Program-made: the position numbers and the translations under genes | The notes under the pieces: generated by a model | The model's database searches: none | The model's input: only the letters and a program-made list of their open reading frames with translations | Told to the model about the DNA's origin: nothing | From: Paratrimastix pyriformis | Taxonomy: Eukaryota; Preaxostyla; Paratrimastigidae | NCBI GenBank assembly: GCA_027972325.1 | Contig: JAPMOS010000131.1 | Span: 55,001 to 110,280, forward strand | Length of the DNA stretch: 55,280 bases | Direction: 5' to 3' | Part shown: in pieces, positions 1 through 11,061 of the stretch | Position numbering within the stretch: the first letter of the stretch is position 1 | Layout: each line of letters begins with the position of its first letter

Positions 1-153
1 CATCAACTTCATGAAAGGTGCAAGCTCTGGAGCGATTGAAGCCATCACGAGAGCCAACTGTGCGCCTCACACGGCGAGACACGACGAGCCCCTGAGTTTG
101 CTGGTGTCTCCTCGGCGACAGTCTCTCTCAGCTCTCCGCAAAAGCCCACAGGC

Positions 154-2149
154 ATGAGTGAGGGATTGGCCGATCGAATCCACGCCCACACACTATGTTT
201 GTGTCCCATTTCTTCATTATTCCCCATATTTATTTCGGAACACCCAGTTTTCCAGGAGATCGTAGATCTTATCCCTGCCCAGTACCTGAAACCGGCAGAG
301 CTGGGCCTCGACCCTGAAGAAGGAGGTAAAAGGGAGAAAAAAGTTTCCAGCAAGCAGGAGAAGGATGGTCTGCGTTTTCTTCTTCACGAGGAACACCACA
401 CCCTCTGGTTCAGCCTCCCTCTCACTGAGCGAACTCCGTGAACGTCTTCACGCTAAGATTGAAGAGGCTCGGCAGAGGAGAGGCGCCAAGGTCTGTCTCC
501 TTGTTGTTTCCCAAGACGCGATCTGACCATACCATCTCCAGCCCGATGCGTACGCCGGCCTCAGGAATTCCGGACCGGCCTCAAAGAAGCGTCCCGCGTC
601 GGATTCTTCCGCTGACGAGTCTTCCGGCGCCGAGGACGGCGACGGGGAGGACGAAGCCCCCGCCCCGAAGGGCCCCAAGGGCCCCAAGGGCAAGAAGGCC
701 CCACAGCAGAAGGGCGAGAAGAAGGAGAAGAAGGAGAAGAAGGGGGCGGATAAGAAGCCTCAGGCCACCCAGAAGAAACATCCCCGGGACCGCTCCCCAG
801 CCCCTGCCCAGGGGAAGGGCGCCAAGAAGCCCCGCATGGAGAAGAAGCCCAAGGAGAAGGATGGTGAGGTCTGCATCACCCGAGGTTCCATATGCCTCCC
901 CGACTGGCCCTGCCCGGGCATCCCCTCCGTCTTTCTTCCCCTTGCCTGCATCTCCCCCATCTGCGCAGTCCCCCTCTCCCCCCTCTCCCCTCCTCCCTCC
1001 CCCCCCACACATACTCACACACAGGCACAGAGACAGACAGACTTATGATTCCCTCTTTGGTACGCGCGCACACACTCACGCTCACGCAACACGGCAGGAC
1101 CTCGCCTTCAGCGAGATTCGCGTGCGAAAGGACAAGACGCGCGGCCCGGTGGACGGGGCCGTGCCCAAGATGTCCAAGAAGACCCTCCTCAAGAAGGTCT
1201 CCATCCCCCTCCTGCCACCACCACCACCACCACCACCACCACCACCACCACCACCCCCTCTTGCCATCCCCCCCCCCCCCCCCCCCCCCCCTTCCCTGCC
1301 TCCGCCTCACCTCTCCCCTTCCCCCCCCACGCCGCGTGCCCCCGCCAGGCCGAGAAGGAGAAGCAGCGCATTGAGAAGCTCAAGGGCACCGAGGCCGGCC
1401 GTCGCGAGGCCGCGGGCATCGCCTGGGACCGCGCCGCCCAGCTGGCGGCCGGGATCAAGCTGAAGGACGACCCGACCCTCCTCAAGAAGGCCCTCAAACG
1501 CGACGAGCAGAAGAAGCGCAAGAGCGCCAAGGAGTGGTCGGTACCCCCTCCACCCACCACCAACATGTGATGATGATCGGATGATGATCGGATGATGATG
1601 ATGATGATGATGATCGGATGATGATGATGATGATGATGATGATCATACTTGCTCCGGTCCGTCCTCATCACCCCACCCACACACCCACCCCCCGCTCGCC
1701 CTCTCCCGACGCCTCCAGGGCCCAGCGGTTGAAGCAGCAGGACAAGTCCCGCACCGACCGCGCCACCACGCGTGAGGCCAACATCCAACAGCGCCACCAG
1801 GCCAAGGTCGCCGCCGCCAAGGGCGAGGAGCCCCCAGCGGCACCCGGCAAGGCCAAGGGCGGCCGGCGGGGCGGCCGGGGTGCGGGCCGGGGCGGCGGGG
1901 CGGCCGGGGCGGCGGGCGACAAGCGGCCAATGAAGAACGCGAGGCAACAGGGGCCCCCGGCCGGAGGCAAGAAGGGGGGGAAGGGCCCCAAGGGACCCAA
2001 GGTCGGTCACTTCTGACGATGATGATGCTGTTGGTGGTGGTGATGTGATGATGTGATGATGATGATGGATAGTGTCGAGCCTCACCCCGTCTTCTTCTCC
2101 TCTCTCTCTGTGTCGTCCGCACTCCCAGGGCGGGAAGGGAGCGAAGTGA
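154..2149 (+). CDS. SURF6: SURF6/Rrp14-family nucleolar protein (7-8 exons)
   Basis: A nucleolar protein for pre-60S/rRNA processing in the Surfeit-6/Rrp14 family. The start is the ATG at 154 (MSEGLADRIHAHTL). A 51-nt intron (197-247) joins it to FFQEIVDLIPAQYLK, the Rrp14 N-terminal signature. The exon ending near 488 carries ELRERLHAKIEEARQRRGAK, matching human LRQRLHEKIQEARGQGSAK. A Lys/Asp-rich low-complexity exon follows (543-870). The C-terminal SURF6 core lies in three exons: DLAFSEIRVRKDK (about 1099-1196), then AGIKLKDDPTLLKKALKRDE and KKRKSAKEW (1349-1538), then AQRLKQQDKSRTDRATTREA (from about 1718), with a Gly/Arg/Lys-rich tail. The last exon encodes only GGKGAK and stops at 2147-2149. 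Introns hold (CAC)n, poly-C and GAT/ATG repeats. Family call is firm; exact borders are by eye. Confidence 0.85.
1569..1643. repeat. GAT/ATG trinucleotide repeat in SURF6 intron
   Basis: Imperfect (GATGAT)n broken by GATCGG units, inside the intron before the SURF6 C-terminal exon. The preceding SURF6 intron (1197-1348) carries (CAC)n and a run of about 20 C. Confidence 0.9.
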
Positions 2150-3071
2150 GTGCGCAGGACAACCACCGGCTTTTCCCCGCTGATGTCATCTCAGGCTCGG
2201 TGCGGTGATGCAAAGCCCGCAGATGGGATGTGAGGGACCCCACAGTCGTGGCGCCTCTCATCCCGTGGCCACCCCGAGCAATGGCAGGGCGCCTGCGGAA
2301 TATCGTCGGACCGCTCCGCCCACAGCACACTGTCCCGGGCCCCGCCCGGCTTCTTTTAACTTGCCCCCTCTGTGGGCCACAGGCAGCGGGCAATCCGTGC
2401 TGTGGCCGTTTCTCTTTTTTTTCCCCTTTTCTTTGGCATTTCGGGCATCCTCTTCAAAAAACCACTCTGTCGCCAAGCTTTAGCGGCCCCTGGTCGGAGG
2501 CAGTTGGAATGCCCCATGGGACCATCGGGTCACCAAACCCCACCGACTCGATCTATTTTATTTGGTTTTGGGACCCTCCGGGCGCGAATCCAACACATCT
2601 GCCCACTCCCTCTTTTTGGACGAATCACTCAGCGGGCCCAGGCCTTTGTGGACCGTCTTCGGGGAGTCATCGACCGCAAGCCCCCCAAGCCGCTCCTTCA
2701 GGTTGCAGAGCTCTCTAGAGTTAGAGCCTCTGACCCCAAGGCGAGGTTTTCCGAAGGTCTTTTCAAAAAACGCAAGACCTCGTCTGTTTTTACTGGTGAT
2801 AATCATTCATTGCCTGGTGTTGCTGTGTAGCCAAATTCTGCTTCGTGGATCCGTCCACTTCGCTCTCTGATCCTTTGCGCCCTCCAAAATGAAAGGTCAT
2901 TCGCCTAACGATTTTTCTTGACTCATCAGACCGCATAGTGAGTCCAATGCATCACAGAGTCCACCGCCTGATTTTGGGACGCCAAGTCAGCGCCAAGGTG
3001 CCAGCACTCAACTGGACAGTCTGTATCTCAGATAGTGTTTGATGAGATCACCGCCACGTCCAGGTCTAAAG
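2150..3071. other. Intergenic or 5' region of the ISWI-like gene; nothing recognised
   Basis: About 920 bases between the SURF6 stop and the first recognisable SNF2 exon. A plus-strand open frame at 2372-2830 (153 codons, including FVDRLRGVIDRKPPKPLLQ) could hold an upstream exon of the SNF2-like gene. ISWI proteins have 150 or more residues before the ATPase core. I found no match to a known domain here, so it is not called as coding. Confidence 0.4.
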
Positions 3072-5621
3072 ATGGCCCTTCAACCACAGCAAGTCGAAAT
3101 CCTTGTTTGGTTGCTAACGCTCTCCAACCAGGGTGTGAGTGGCATCCTGGCCGAAGAAACGGTCTGCATCCCCCCGGGGTTCTAGGCTCCCATCGTCCAT
3201 CCACCCCGCACCAGCCCGGCGAAGGCCTCGTGCCCACGATGGGACTCCTCGCCTCGTTGAAGGCGCGATGGGGCCCTCAAGTCGGTCCACATCTGGTGGT
3301 GGCCCCCCTGCGGACGGCCCCCATTTGGAAGGCCGAGCTGGTCAAGCGGTGCCCCACCCTCAAGGTGGCCTTGCTGACTGGGACGGCCGAGGCTCGCGTC
3401 TGTTCTGTTCCGGACCTCGCGGCGGGTTTGTTGTTGTTGGTGTTGGTGTTGTTGGTGTTGGTGATCCATTCGTTCGATACCCTTCTCGCCCCTTACCGCG
3501 CCGCCCACCCCCGGGGGTGACACACAGACCTGTCTGCTGGCCGAGATCTTGGGCGCGCCCACCGGCGCCCCGCCGCCCTACGACATCTGCGTGACCACAT
3601 ACGAGGTGTGTCTGCGTGAGTCGCTGTCCCTGCAGCAGCCCGCATGGGGCTGCCTTGTGCTCGACCAGGGCAGCCGGGCCCTGGCGCTCACATCGCCGCT
3701 CTCCGAGGCCCTGCGGAGCCTGCAGGCCCGGCAGCGCGTCATCTTGGCAGGTTTGGACCCACCATTCCCCCACCTCACCCCATCCATCCACCAACACCAC
3801 CACGGGTGGGGTGCAGTGCTAAGCGTGCTCCCTTCGACCTCTCTGCTTTTTTTGATGTCACTGCTCTGACACACAGACACCACACTTAAGCCGTCACAGA
3901 TGCCCATACTGACCTTCTTCCCAGAGCTTCCCCTCCATCCCCCCCCCCCCCCCCCCCCCCCTCACCCACCCACTCACCCCCCACCCCTCCACCCTGCAGC
4001 CTCCCCGCTCCCTACCGACCTTCTGCATCTCTGTGCCCTGGCCGGTCTCCTCGACCCCGGGCTGCTCCCACCCCCACTGGCCATGGAGGCCCTCCTGGGT
4101 CCTCTCTTCACCAACGACACTGCTGCCCCGCGGGCCGCCACCCGGATCGCGGAGGCCCTGCGGCCCTTTGTCATGCCGCCCCGGACGGGGCTCGGGGCAG
4201 GGACGGGCGGCGGCGGGGCGGGGGCGGCCATGCGCGAGGTCATTTTGTGGGCCGAGATGACACGCGCTCAGAGGACCCGGTCCGTCTCCGCCTCTGGATG
4301 GGGGAAGGAGAGGATGAGAGCTGGGTGCATGATAGAAGGAGAGGAGGAGGGGATGGGATGGCGTGGACCCAGCAGTTCCATTCCCCGCGCATCAAAGATG
4401 GAGTCACGTTGGCTCATGGTTGGTGGTGATGGATTTTGGTCGGTGGGCTCTGATCTGTGTGGGAGAATCCGCCCTTGGGTGCCTCACTCGCCCCCATTTT
4501 CCGTTCCGTTTCCCTCGCCCTCGCCCTCGCCCTCGCCCTCGCCCTCGCCCTCACCCTCGCCCTCACCCTCGTCACCCTCACCCTCACCCCCTTCGCACGT
4601 GACAGCTACTCGGGTCTTCTGCGAACCCTGCGCCCCGGCGGGCCGCCCGTGCAACAGCTGGACCTTTTGATGCAACTGCGCAAGTGCTGCGCGCACCCGT
4701 TCCTGTTTGTGGGGGCCGAACCCACCCGAAACAACCCCGACGAGGCCCTGGCTGCTGCCTCGGGTCTGATCCACCGCCCATCATGCATGCATTGGGCGGA
4801 ATGTTGGGCATTTCCCCACCATTGACCGATCAAAGATGGCCGAAATGCGAAGAAGTGAAAATGGGGAACAACAAATGAAGGGGGGGAAAATTGGGCATGA
4901 CCGCCATGTCGTCGCCACACTACCTGTGAAGGAAACTGTGTCAAGGTGCCACTGTCCTATATTTTTTCTTAAGTCTTGATAGTTCAGGTGGGAGAACGTC
5001 TTGTTAGAATTTCAAGGAGACCGAGGTTCGACTCCTCGTCAAGACAATGGATTTTTCTCTTCATCCATTTCTCTTATTTTTTTTTTTTTTGGTGTGTGTG
5101 GGGAAGTGCACAAGAAAACGGAGAATCAGACCACCCAATAGGCCACAGCAGGAGGCAGGTCACCCTCACCCCGGGGGCTCGTCGTCATTTTTGTTCCCTC
5201 GTCTCATCATCCACCACACCCCTCCTGCCCGCCCCCAGGCAAGCTTGCCCTTCTGGACTCCCTGCTCACCCACCTGCGTGGCACCCGCCCCGGGGTGAGG
5301 GTGGCCATCGTGTCGGCCCTCAGTCGGATGTTGGACATCCTGCAGGACTGGCTCACGTCCCGCGGCTGGGCCCACGGTCGGATCGACGGGATGGCCGGGA
5401 TGGAGGCGCGCAGGGCCGCCCTGGAGCAGTTCGCCAGGTCTGCCGCTTCCCAATCGTCATCATACCGCCATCCGATCATCATCCTCCTCATCATTCAATC
5501 GTCGTCATCATTCAATCGTCATTCAATCGTCATCATCCAGTCGTCATCATCCAGTCGTCATCATCCAGTCATCATCATCCAGTCATCATCATCCAGTCAT
5601 CATCATCATCATCATCATCCG

Positions 5622-5679
<58 letters not shown>

Positions 5680-6883
5680 ATCATCATCCATTCATCATCA
5701 TCATCATCATCCAATCATCTCATCCCCGTCACATCGCACCGGGCCGATGATGATGTGTCCAGTCCTCAGTCGGACCAGACGACGCTGCTGCTGAGTAGCC
5801 GGGGTGCGGCCGACCTGCCCGGGCCGCTCCCTGCCGGGGCCCTGATCTTCTACGACTCGGACGGGAATCCCCAGGTCCTGACGCCCCCCCCCCCCCCCCC
5901 CCTCGGCCAGCACCCTCACCACCATTGACCAGCCATCCATCTGTCCGCACAAAAACCTCATCAGGAGTGATTCGCCGCCCCTCACAACTCTTGTTGATGG
6001 TCTCCGGGACCATGAAGAATCACCCTGCATCACTTTCTCCATCCTTTTGGCGAGCTGACAGTCCCTCTCCCCCGAGGTGATCGTTGCTCTTTCTCACCCA
6101 CCCGATCTCAATTCAATTGGCTGTTTGATGACCAGGTCGACCAGGCCTTCATCAGCCGGTGCGTGGGGCAGGAGGGATGCCCCGGGGTGACCATCTACAG
6201 GCTTCTGACCAAGGTCAGCCAGGAACAGTGGATATCACCACCAGGATATCACCCCCCAGTTGCGGATATCACCACCAGCGGTGGATATCACCACCAGCGG
6301 TGGATATCACCACCAGCGGTGGATATATCACCCCCAGTTGGATCACCTGCATGGCTGGAGGGGGCACGAGGAGCCAGGGTCGGGAGGCACGGGCAGGGAG
6401 CTCACGATCAGTGGTGCTGTGGGTGTGGTTGGCAGGGCACTGTTGAGGAGCCCCTGGCCGAGCGGGCCCGCCTGCAGATGATCGCCAACCGGCAGGCCGC
6501 CAAGACCGGCCAGCTTCCACAGCCCCCAACGGGTCCGCCCTTGGCTTCCCATTCCCGGGTAATGTCCGCTTCCATCCCCCGGGGCACTTTTGACGAGGGG
6601 ACCCTGGGGGATATGCGGGGGGCAGCATTGAAACCGGCCGATCTGATTGGTCTCATCAACTATGGGTCCGAGGCCCTACTGGGGGCGGAGTCACCCGAGG
6701 CGGCTCCCTCCGGGGGGGACAGTGTCATGCCCAGCCCGAATCAGGTCTGCAAATTCCCGTTCAACGGTTTTCAAATCTGTTTCTTTCCGAAAGAGCATCG
6801 AGGCCACCCTGGAGAGAGCCGCCGCCCACACGGACGAGTGGATTGCCAGGATGGAAGCCCAGTACGCTGCTCAGTCCCACTGA
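3072..6883 (+). CDS. ISWI-like SNF2-family protein with degenerate ATPase motifs
   Basis: A multi-exon gene that follows ISWI nearly colinearly. Matched segments: VEILVWLLTLSNQGVSGILA, GPHLVVAPLRTAPIWKAEL, YDICVTTYEVCLRES, WGCLVLDQGSRAL, LLMQLRKCCAHPFLFVGAEP, KLALLDSLLTHLRG, VSALSRMLDILQDWLTSRGW, ALIFYDSDGNPQ, TIYRLLTK, GTVEEPLAERARLQMIANRQ. Every catalytic motif is altered. GLGKT is replaced by PGEGLVPT, DEAH by DQGS, TGTPLQN by AASPLPT, the STRAGGLGIN region by SSRGAADLPG, and DRAHRIGQ by DQAFISRCVGQ. No HAND-SANT-SLIDE region follows; the protein ends soon after the post-helicase segment (last exon 6791-6883). The reading frame stays open across at least nine phase-consistent introns, so this looks like an expressed pseudo-ATPase rather than a decayed gene. 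The start at 3072 is conservative; further N-terminal exons are likely. Confidence 0.8.
4973..5046 (+). tRNA. tRNA-like gene inside an intron, odd anticodon arm
   Basis: Acceptor stem 4973-4979 pairs with 5039-5045 (7 of 7). D stem 4982-4985 pairs with 4994-4997. T stem 5022-5026 pairs with 5034-5038 with loop TTCGACT. Box A (TAGTTCAGGTGG) and box B (GGTTCGACTCC) are intact, and a T5 run at 5052-5056 could terminate Pol III. The anticodon arm is irregular: TCTTG pairs with CAAGG but leaves a 9-nt loop (TTAGAATTT), so no isoacceptor can be assigned safely. It lies in the 475-nt intron 4764-5238 of the ISWI-like gene, in the sense direction. It may be a tRNA with a noncanonical arm or a young pseudogene. 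Confidence 0.5.
5458..5728. repeat. ATC repeat tract in ISWI-like intron
   Basis: Imperfect (ATC)n with CAGTCATC and CAATCGTC variants, in the intron that follows the exon ending EQFAR. It explains long Ile/Ser/His open frames here. Confidence 0.95.
6228..6351. repeat. GTGGATATCACC minisatellite in ISWI-like intron
   Basis: About five to six head-to-tail units of an 18-22 nt sequence, GTGGATATCACCACCAGCG, with variants such as ATCACCCCCAGTTG. Related units occur in introns at 16150-16200 and 34490-34690. Confidence 0.85.
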
Positions 6884-7052
6884 CCGAAAACGCGTCGCTG
6901 ACCCACTGGCTTTTTTTCCGCAATGATCGACTTGATATCAGGACCGGGCGAGCAAAGAGTGAGTACGGAGGAAGGATGAATATTATGGAAACAGAAGAGA
7001 GCTGGAGAAAGCTCACACAAAAGAGAAGAGCCAGAGGGGGGCTCATAAACTC

Positions 7053-7590
7053 TTACACGCCGGTGGTGAATGAGGGAGAGGGGGTCACCTCAGAGCCGGC
7101 AGCGGTGAAGGAGGGGTCCAGAGCGGGGGGAGACGACGGGCCACCAGTGGTAATGATGGGGGTGCGCTCATCAAGGGAACCCTTCTCGTAGAAGTCGCGC
7201 TTGCAGATGAAGGCGAAGACGATACCGGCAACCTTGAGGGCCCAGCCGATGCAAATGAAGACAAGCCAAGAAACCATGTTCTGGGGAGCCACCGTGAGGC
7301 CGATGACGACCATGCGGACGACATCAACAATGAGCGTCACAAAGACGACGGCAGTGTACAGGAGGAGAACGAGCTCGCTCTCAGAGTGCAGAGCAAAAAG
7401 ACCAACCAGGGCAATGACGGCGTTTTGATCGTCAGCTGGGAAAAAAGCAGGAAAAAATCGTACGAGAAAAAGTCAAATTCGACTGACCAGTGCCAAAACC
7501 GTTCATGAAAGAAACAATGACAGAAGACAGCAAAATGGTTGTCCAAATCTTCTTGGAGCAGCTCATCTTGGACCAGACAATGCCGGGCAT
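7053..7590 (-). CDS. Small four-helix membrane protein, AGTRAP-like
   Basis: Two coding exons, 7488-7590 and 7053-7435, split by a 52-nt intron with a GTCAGT donor. The product is about 160 residues with roughly four hydrophobic segments (WTTILLSSVIVSFMNGFG, NAVIALVGLFAL, LVLLLYTAVVFVTLIVDVVR, MVSWLVFICIGWALKVAGIV). It has a basic break (FICKRDFYEKG) and a Ser/Pro/Thr-rich tail. Order and spacing resemble the type-1 angiotensin-II receptor-associated protein family (short N-terminus, a D-V-V/H segment in the third helix, KP/KV before the last helix). Similarity is low, so the family name is tentative. The start at 7590 is 88 bp from the divergent ATG3 start, so a shared promoter is likely. 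Confidence 0.5.
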
Positions 7591-7678
7591 TTTCAAGGAG
7601 GTTTCTGCTTTGAACCGAATTGGGAGAGCAGCGCCTTGGTGAAGTCGGCTCTCACCAGTAACTTCCAAGAAAGAATGC

Positions 7679-9564
7679 AGCACGCCTTCGTGGAAGGATT
7701 CAAGGGTTTGCACTTCACACAATTCCTAAACAAAGGTTGACCCTAATTCATCGTAGGAGTTGTTCGTTCGATTAAAACTGTTCCGACGGAGAACACTTTT
7801 GAAAGGGATGGGAAGATTACGTCTGCTTTTGGGAGACCTCTGCCAGACCTTAGAATTAATCTTTTTCCGGAATAGGCCAGAACAGTTCGTTCAAGCAGGT
7901 GACAATCTGGTATTCAAATGCCCCACCTGGCGATGGTCCGAGCCAACCTCGTTCACTGCTCTTCACTTTTTGGGTTCTAGGGAATCCGGGAATCCCGAGT
8001 CTCGCCTTCCTTACCTTCCTCCGGGGAAGCAGTATCTGATCACCAATCAGGTGCCATGCCGTCGGCGGGCTCCCTCTGAAGCCGACGATCGGCAGAGTGC
8101 ACTGCGCACGCTCTCAGCTGAAGACGGTGAGGAAGACTGGGTCGCCACGGGCGACGATCATGGTCTGATAGTTTGGTCTCTCCCACCCCGGACCCAAACT
8201 CCCACCAGCTCCCGGGGCGCCCGTCGAATCGGAGGAGCCCGAGGATCTCACCGAGATCGCTGCTGCCCCGGGCGCTAACGCCACTGCCACGAGCGCACCT
8301 CAACCAGCACCGGCTCCCGCGGCCCCTGTGCCAACTGCCGGTGATGATGATGATGATGACGACGACGACGACGACGACGATGTCCCTGACCTGCCAATGG
8401 TACCCACGGAGGAGGAGGATCCCGTCTGTACCCCACGGAATGTGATGCCGGAGTTGTATTTTTTTCCACATTCAGCGGTGCCCCCCCTCAATCATCATTT
8501 CCACCCGCTATCCTCCTGTCCTCCCCCCTCTGATGATAGAGCGCCGCCGCTCCTGCGGCCCCCGAGGCGACCCCCGCCGTGGCTGCGGCCGTTGCTGCGG
8601 CTGCGGCGCTGACCATCAGCGGCGAGAAGAGCGCCGCCGCCCCACGGACGCTGGCCGTCCGCACCTACAACGTCATCATCACATACGACATCTACTATCA
8701 GTCGCCTCGCGTCTGGCTGGCCGGCGTGGCCGAGGTCCGTCTCAGCGGAGGTGTCCCGGGAACCTTCCCCCGTGATGGCGTAATGCGTGGTGGTTGCTTT
8801 GTTGTTGGCGGGATGGATTTTTTCCCGTCTGTGTGTGCGATTCTTGGTCTGCCCCCACCCACATCAACGCCCAGACACGCACGTGGTGACTGCCCCCCGC
8901 GCGCGCGTAACTCCTTGGCACTCCCGAGCGCACAATGGTCACTTCTACCGAGCTGCATCCTCATCCCCGCCCCCGTCGCGTCGACTTCCCCTCACCCTCA
9001 CCCCCCTCACCCCCACCCCATCCCAAACCAGGACGGCCACACGCCCCTGACCAAGGAGCAGATCTTTGAGGATATCAGCGAGGACCACGCCAAGAAGACC
9101 GTCACCATCGAGCCCCACCCGCACCTCGGGGTCCGCCCTCACCGTCCAGCCCATCCCAGCCCATCCCAGCCCCCAACCCACGTCCACCCAACCCACCCCG
9201 GCTGCACCTTGGAGGCACCATACACACACACGCACACACCGCCCCACACCGCCCCACACCGCCCCACACCGCCCCACACCGCCCCACACCGCCCCACACC
9301 GCCCCACACCGCCCCACACCGCCCCACACCGCCCCACACCGCCCCACTCATCTCCGCATGCCCCCCTCCACCCGTGGACAGACCCCCATGGCCTCCATCC
9401 ACCCCTGCAAGCACGCCTCAGTCATGAAGCGGTTCAGCGATCAGATGGCCGAGGCGGGCAAGGTGCTCCGGCCCGAGCACTACTTCATCCTCTTCCTCAA
9501 GTTCCTGTCGGCCGTCTGCCCCACCATCGAGATGGACTTCACCATGGAGATGGAGTCCCAGTAA
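7679..9564 (+). CDS. ATG3: ATG3, E2-like autophagy conjugating enzyme
   Basis: Atg3 transfers Atg8/LC3 to phosphatidylethanolamine on autophagosome membranes. The start is the ATG at 7679 ([14 protein letters not shown]); a phase-1 intron leads to [20 protein letters not shown]. Then come [16 protein letters not shown] (near 8010-8060), an acidic Ala/Pro/Asp-rich flexible region with about 12 Asp in a row (near 8340-8385), [20 protein letters not shown] (E2 core, near 8660-8720), [20 protein letters not shown] (9060-9115), and the last exon (9381-9564) with [14 protein letters not shown]. That HPC motif holds the catalytic cysteine. The C-terminus is [20 protein letters not shown] then TMEMESQ. 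The family's C-terminal Atg8-interaction end is slightly different. Introns are 50 to 630 nt; the last one carries a 10-bp satellite. Confidence 0.95.
9238..9347. repeat. 10-bp tandem repeat in ATG3 last intron
   Basis: Ten exact copies of GCCCCACACC at 9241-9340 plus a partial copy. It lies within the intron before the catalytic-cysteine exon. Confidence 0.97.
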
Positions 9565-9891
9565 CAGGCCACAGGCCGGGGATGCCTTCCTTCGGGGGTG
9601 GTTTCCGCACCTGTGTGTAAAGGATTTGGTGTGATGATGCGGGTTGTAGTGGATTTGCGAAGAATCATGTTGGGCCATACGAGGGGGAAGGGGAGTTCTT
9701 GGGCATGGCACGAGGTGGGTGGGAGGAGGAGAAGGCGCATTGATGTACAAAAGAAGGGAGGTGGGAGGAGGAGGAGGAGGAGGAGGAGGAGGAGGAGGAG
9801 GAGGAGGAGGAGGAGGAGGAGGGAGGAGGAGGAGGAGGAGGAGGAGGAGGGAGGAGGAGGAGGAGGAGGAGGGGGGGGTAAGGAATTCGAA
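9565..9891. other. Intergenic spacer with GGA repeat
   Basis: The 3' regions of two convergent genes (ATG3 and the START gene). It carries a (GGA)n tract from about 9762 to 9875 and no gene that I can see. Confidence 0.7.
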
Positions 9892-11017
9892 TTAGCCGCC
9901 CATCTTCTCCCTTAGGGCGGCGATGGTTCCTGGCTCCCGCTGGGCAATCTCATCCAGGACGAAGCGAGGCACCCAGCCCTGTGCCCATCCCGGCGGTGTC
10001 ACAGGGAAAAGATATAAGGAGACAGACGGAGTGCGTGCGTGTTGATAGAGCCCAACAAAGTATGTCTGAGTGGATGCAGATGTGCACATGACGCCGGTGT
10101 GGGTGCGGGGTGAGGGGTGGAGGGGAAAGGGGAGAGGGGTAATGTTTCCGGCTGTCCCAGTGCGTCACTCGCAGCTCGACCTTGAGGTCTGCGTGAACCA
10201 TCAGCGTGGCCATGGTCTCCGGGGCCACTTCCTCAACAACAGGTTTCTTGGGAATCATGAACCCCGGGTCCTCCTCTTCCTCCTCTTCCTCCTCGCCCTC
10301 CTCAGGAGGTGGGGGTGGGGGTCGCGTGCCAAATGGCTGAAGACGGTACCCTGCGATGGGAACGTTCCCCCGGACAAATCCTTTCTGTTCTGCGGCTCTG
10401 CAACGATCAATACGTCGGTGAATGAGCTGGGGGCGTGTGGATCAGACCGGGGGTGATAGAGACTTTGGACGAGAATAATGATGGTGCCGTCGGGTTGCGT
10501 GATCTTGTGCCGCTAAATAAACGATCCAACAATGGGTGACTCGTTCGTACCGCCTGTCATCAGACCCAGAGGCAAAAGTCGCGTGGGGCCGCCGGCCCCG
10601 AGCGAAAACTCAGCTGGACGATGTCTGCCTGGGCATCAACCGTCTCAACGGGTTGAGCTGTGATGGGTTGAAACGAATGAACTTCATGCGAAGAAAAAAA
10701 AACCGACCTTGGATACAGAGCGGATCCCAGAGCTTCCGCGTGGATACGTTCATTAGCTCTCGCAGGACATCCGGAGGAGGCCGCTTGATTAGACCAACAG
10801 CCTTCCACGCCCGAATTCCGCCATATTCAAACATATTGCGGAGTGAAATGTTTGTCTACGGAAACAACAACGATGTGAGACGCGAACACAAATGAAAGCC
10901 CGGGCGGACATTGTTCACTTCAACTGGCTCTTCCCAATCAGGGTTATCCAACTCAGCAAGAAACTGTTGCAGAATTTCATCGTGATTTGGTAACGTGTAC
11001 TCCCGCAGGAAGCTCAT
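9892..11017 (-). CDS. START-domain lipid-binding protein
   Basis: Read on the minus strand from the ATG at 11017 (MSFLREYTLPNHDEILQQFL). Exons join in phase through small introns (donors GTCCGC, GTCGGT, GTCTGA, GTCTGA). They give MFEYGGIRAWKAVGLIKRPP, DVLRELMNVSTRKLWDPLCI, DIVQLSFRSGPAAPRDFCLW, ITQPDGTIIILVQSLYHP, AAEQKGFVRGNVPIAGYRL, an acidic Glu run, TLMVHADLKVELRVTHWDSR and GWVPRFVLDEIAQREPGTIA. This is the START order: W-K-x-V-G, R-x-x-WDP, PRDF, a GFVRG-x-N-x-x-G-Y strand and the closing GW(I/V)P(K/R)-(W/F)-V helix. Known START proteins bind sterols, phospholipids or ceramide; the ligand here is unknown. The start is 44 bp from the divergent MED10 start. Confidence 0.85.
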
Positions 11018-11061
11018 CTGTCTGCGCCTGCGCAAAGTCCAACCGAACCGAAGGGTTCGCG

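Noticed and set aside
3072-6883. Plain pseudogene reading of the ISWI-like gene
   Set aside because: No stops or frameshifts are needed: conserved blocks connect through phase-consistent introns. Still open without transcript data.
8328-8400. (GAT/GAC)n taken as intron repeat
   Set aside because: It lies in frame between ATG3 exons and encodes the acidic flexible region typical of Atg3, so it is treated as coding.
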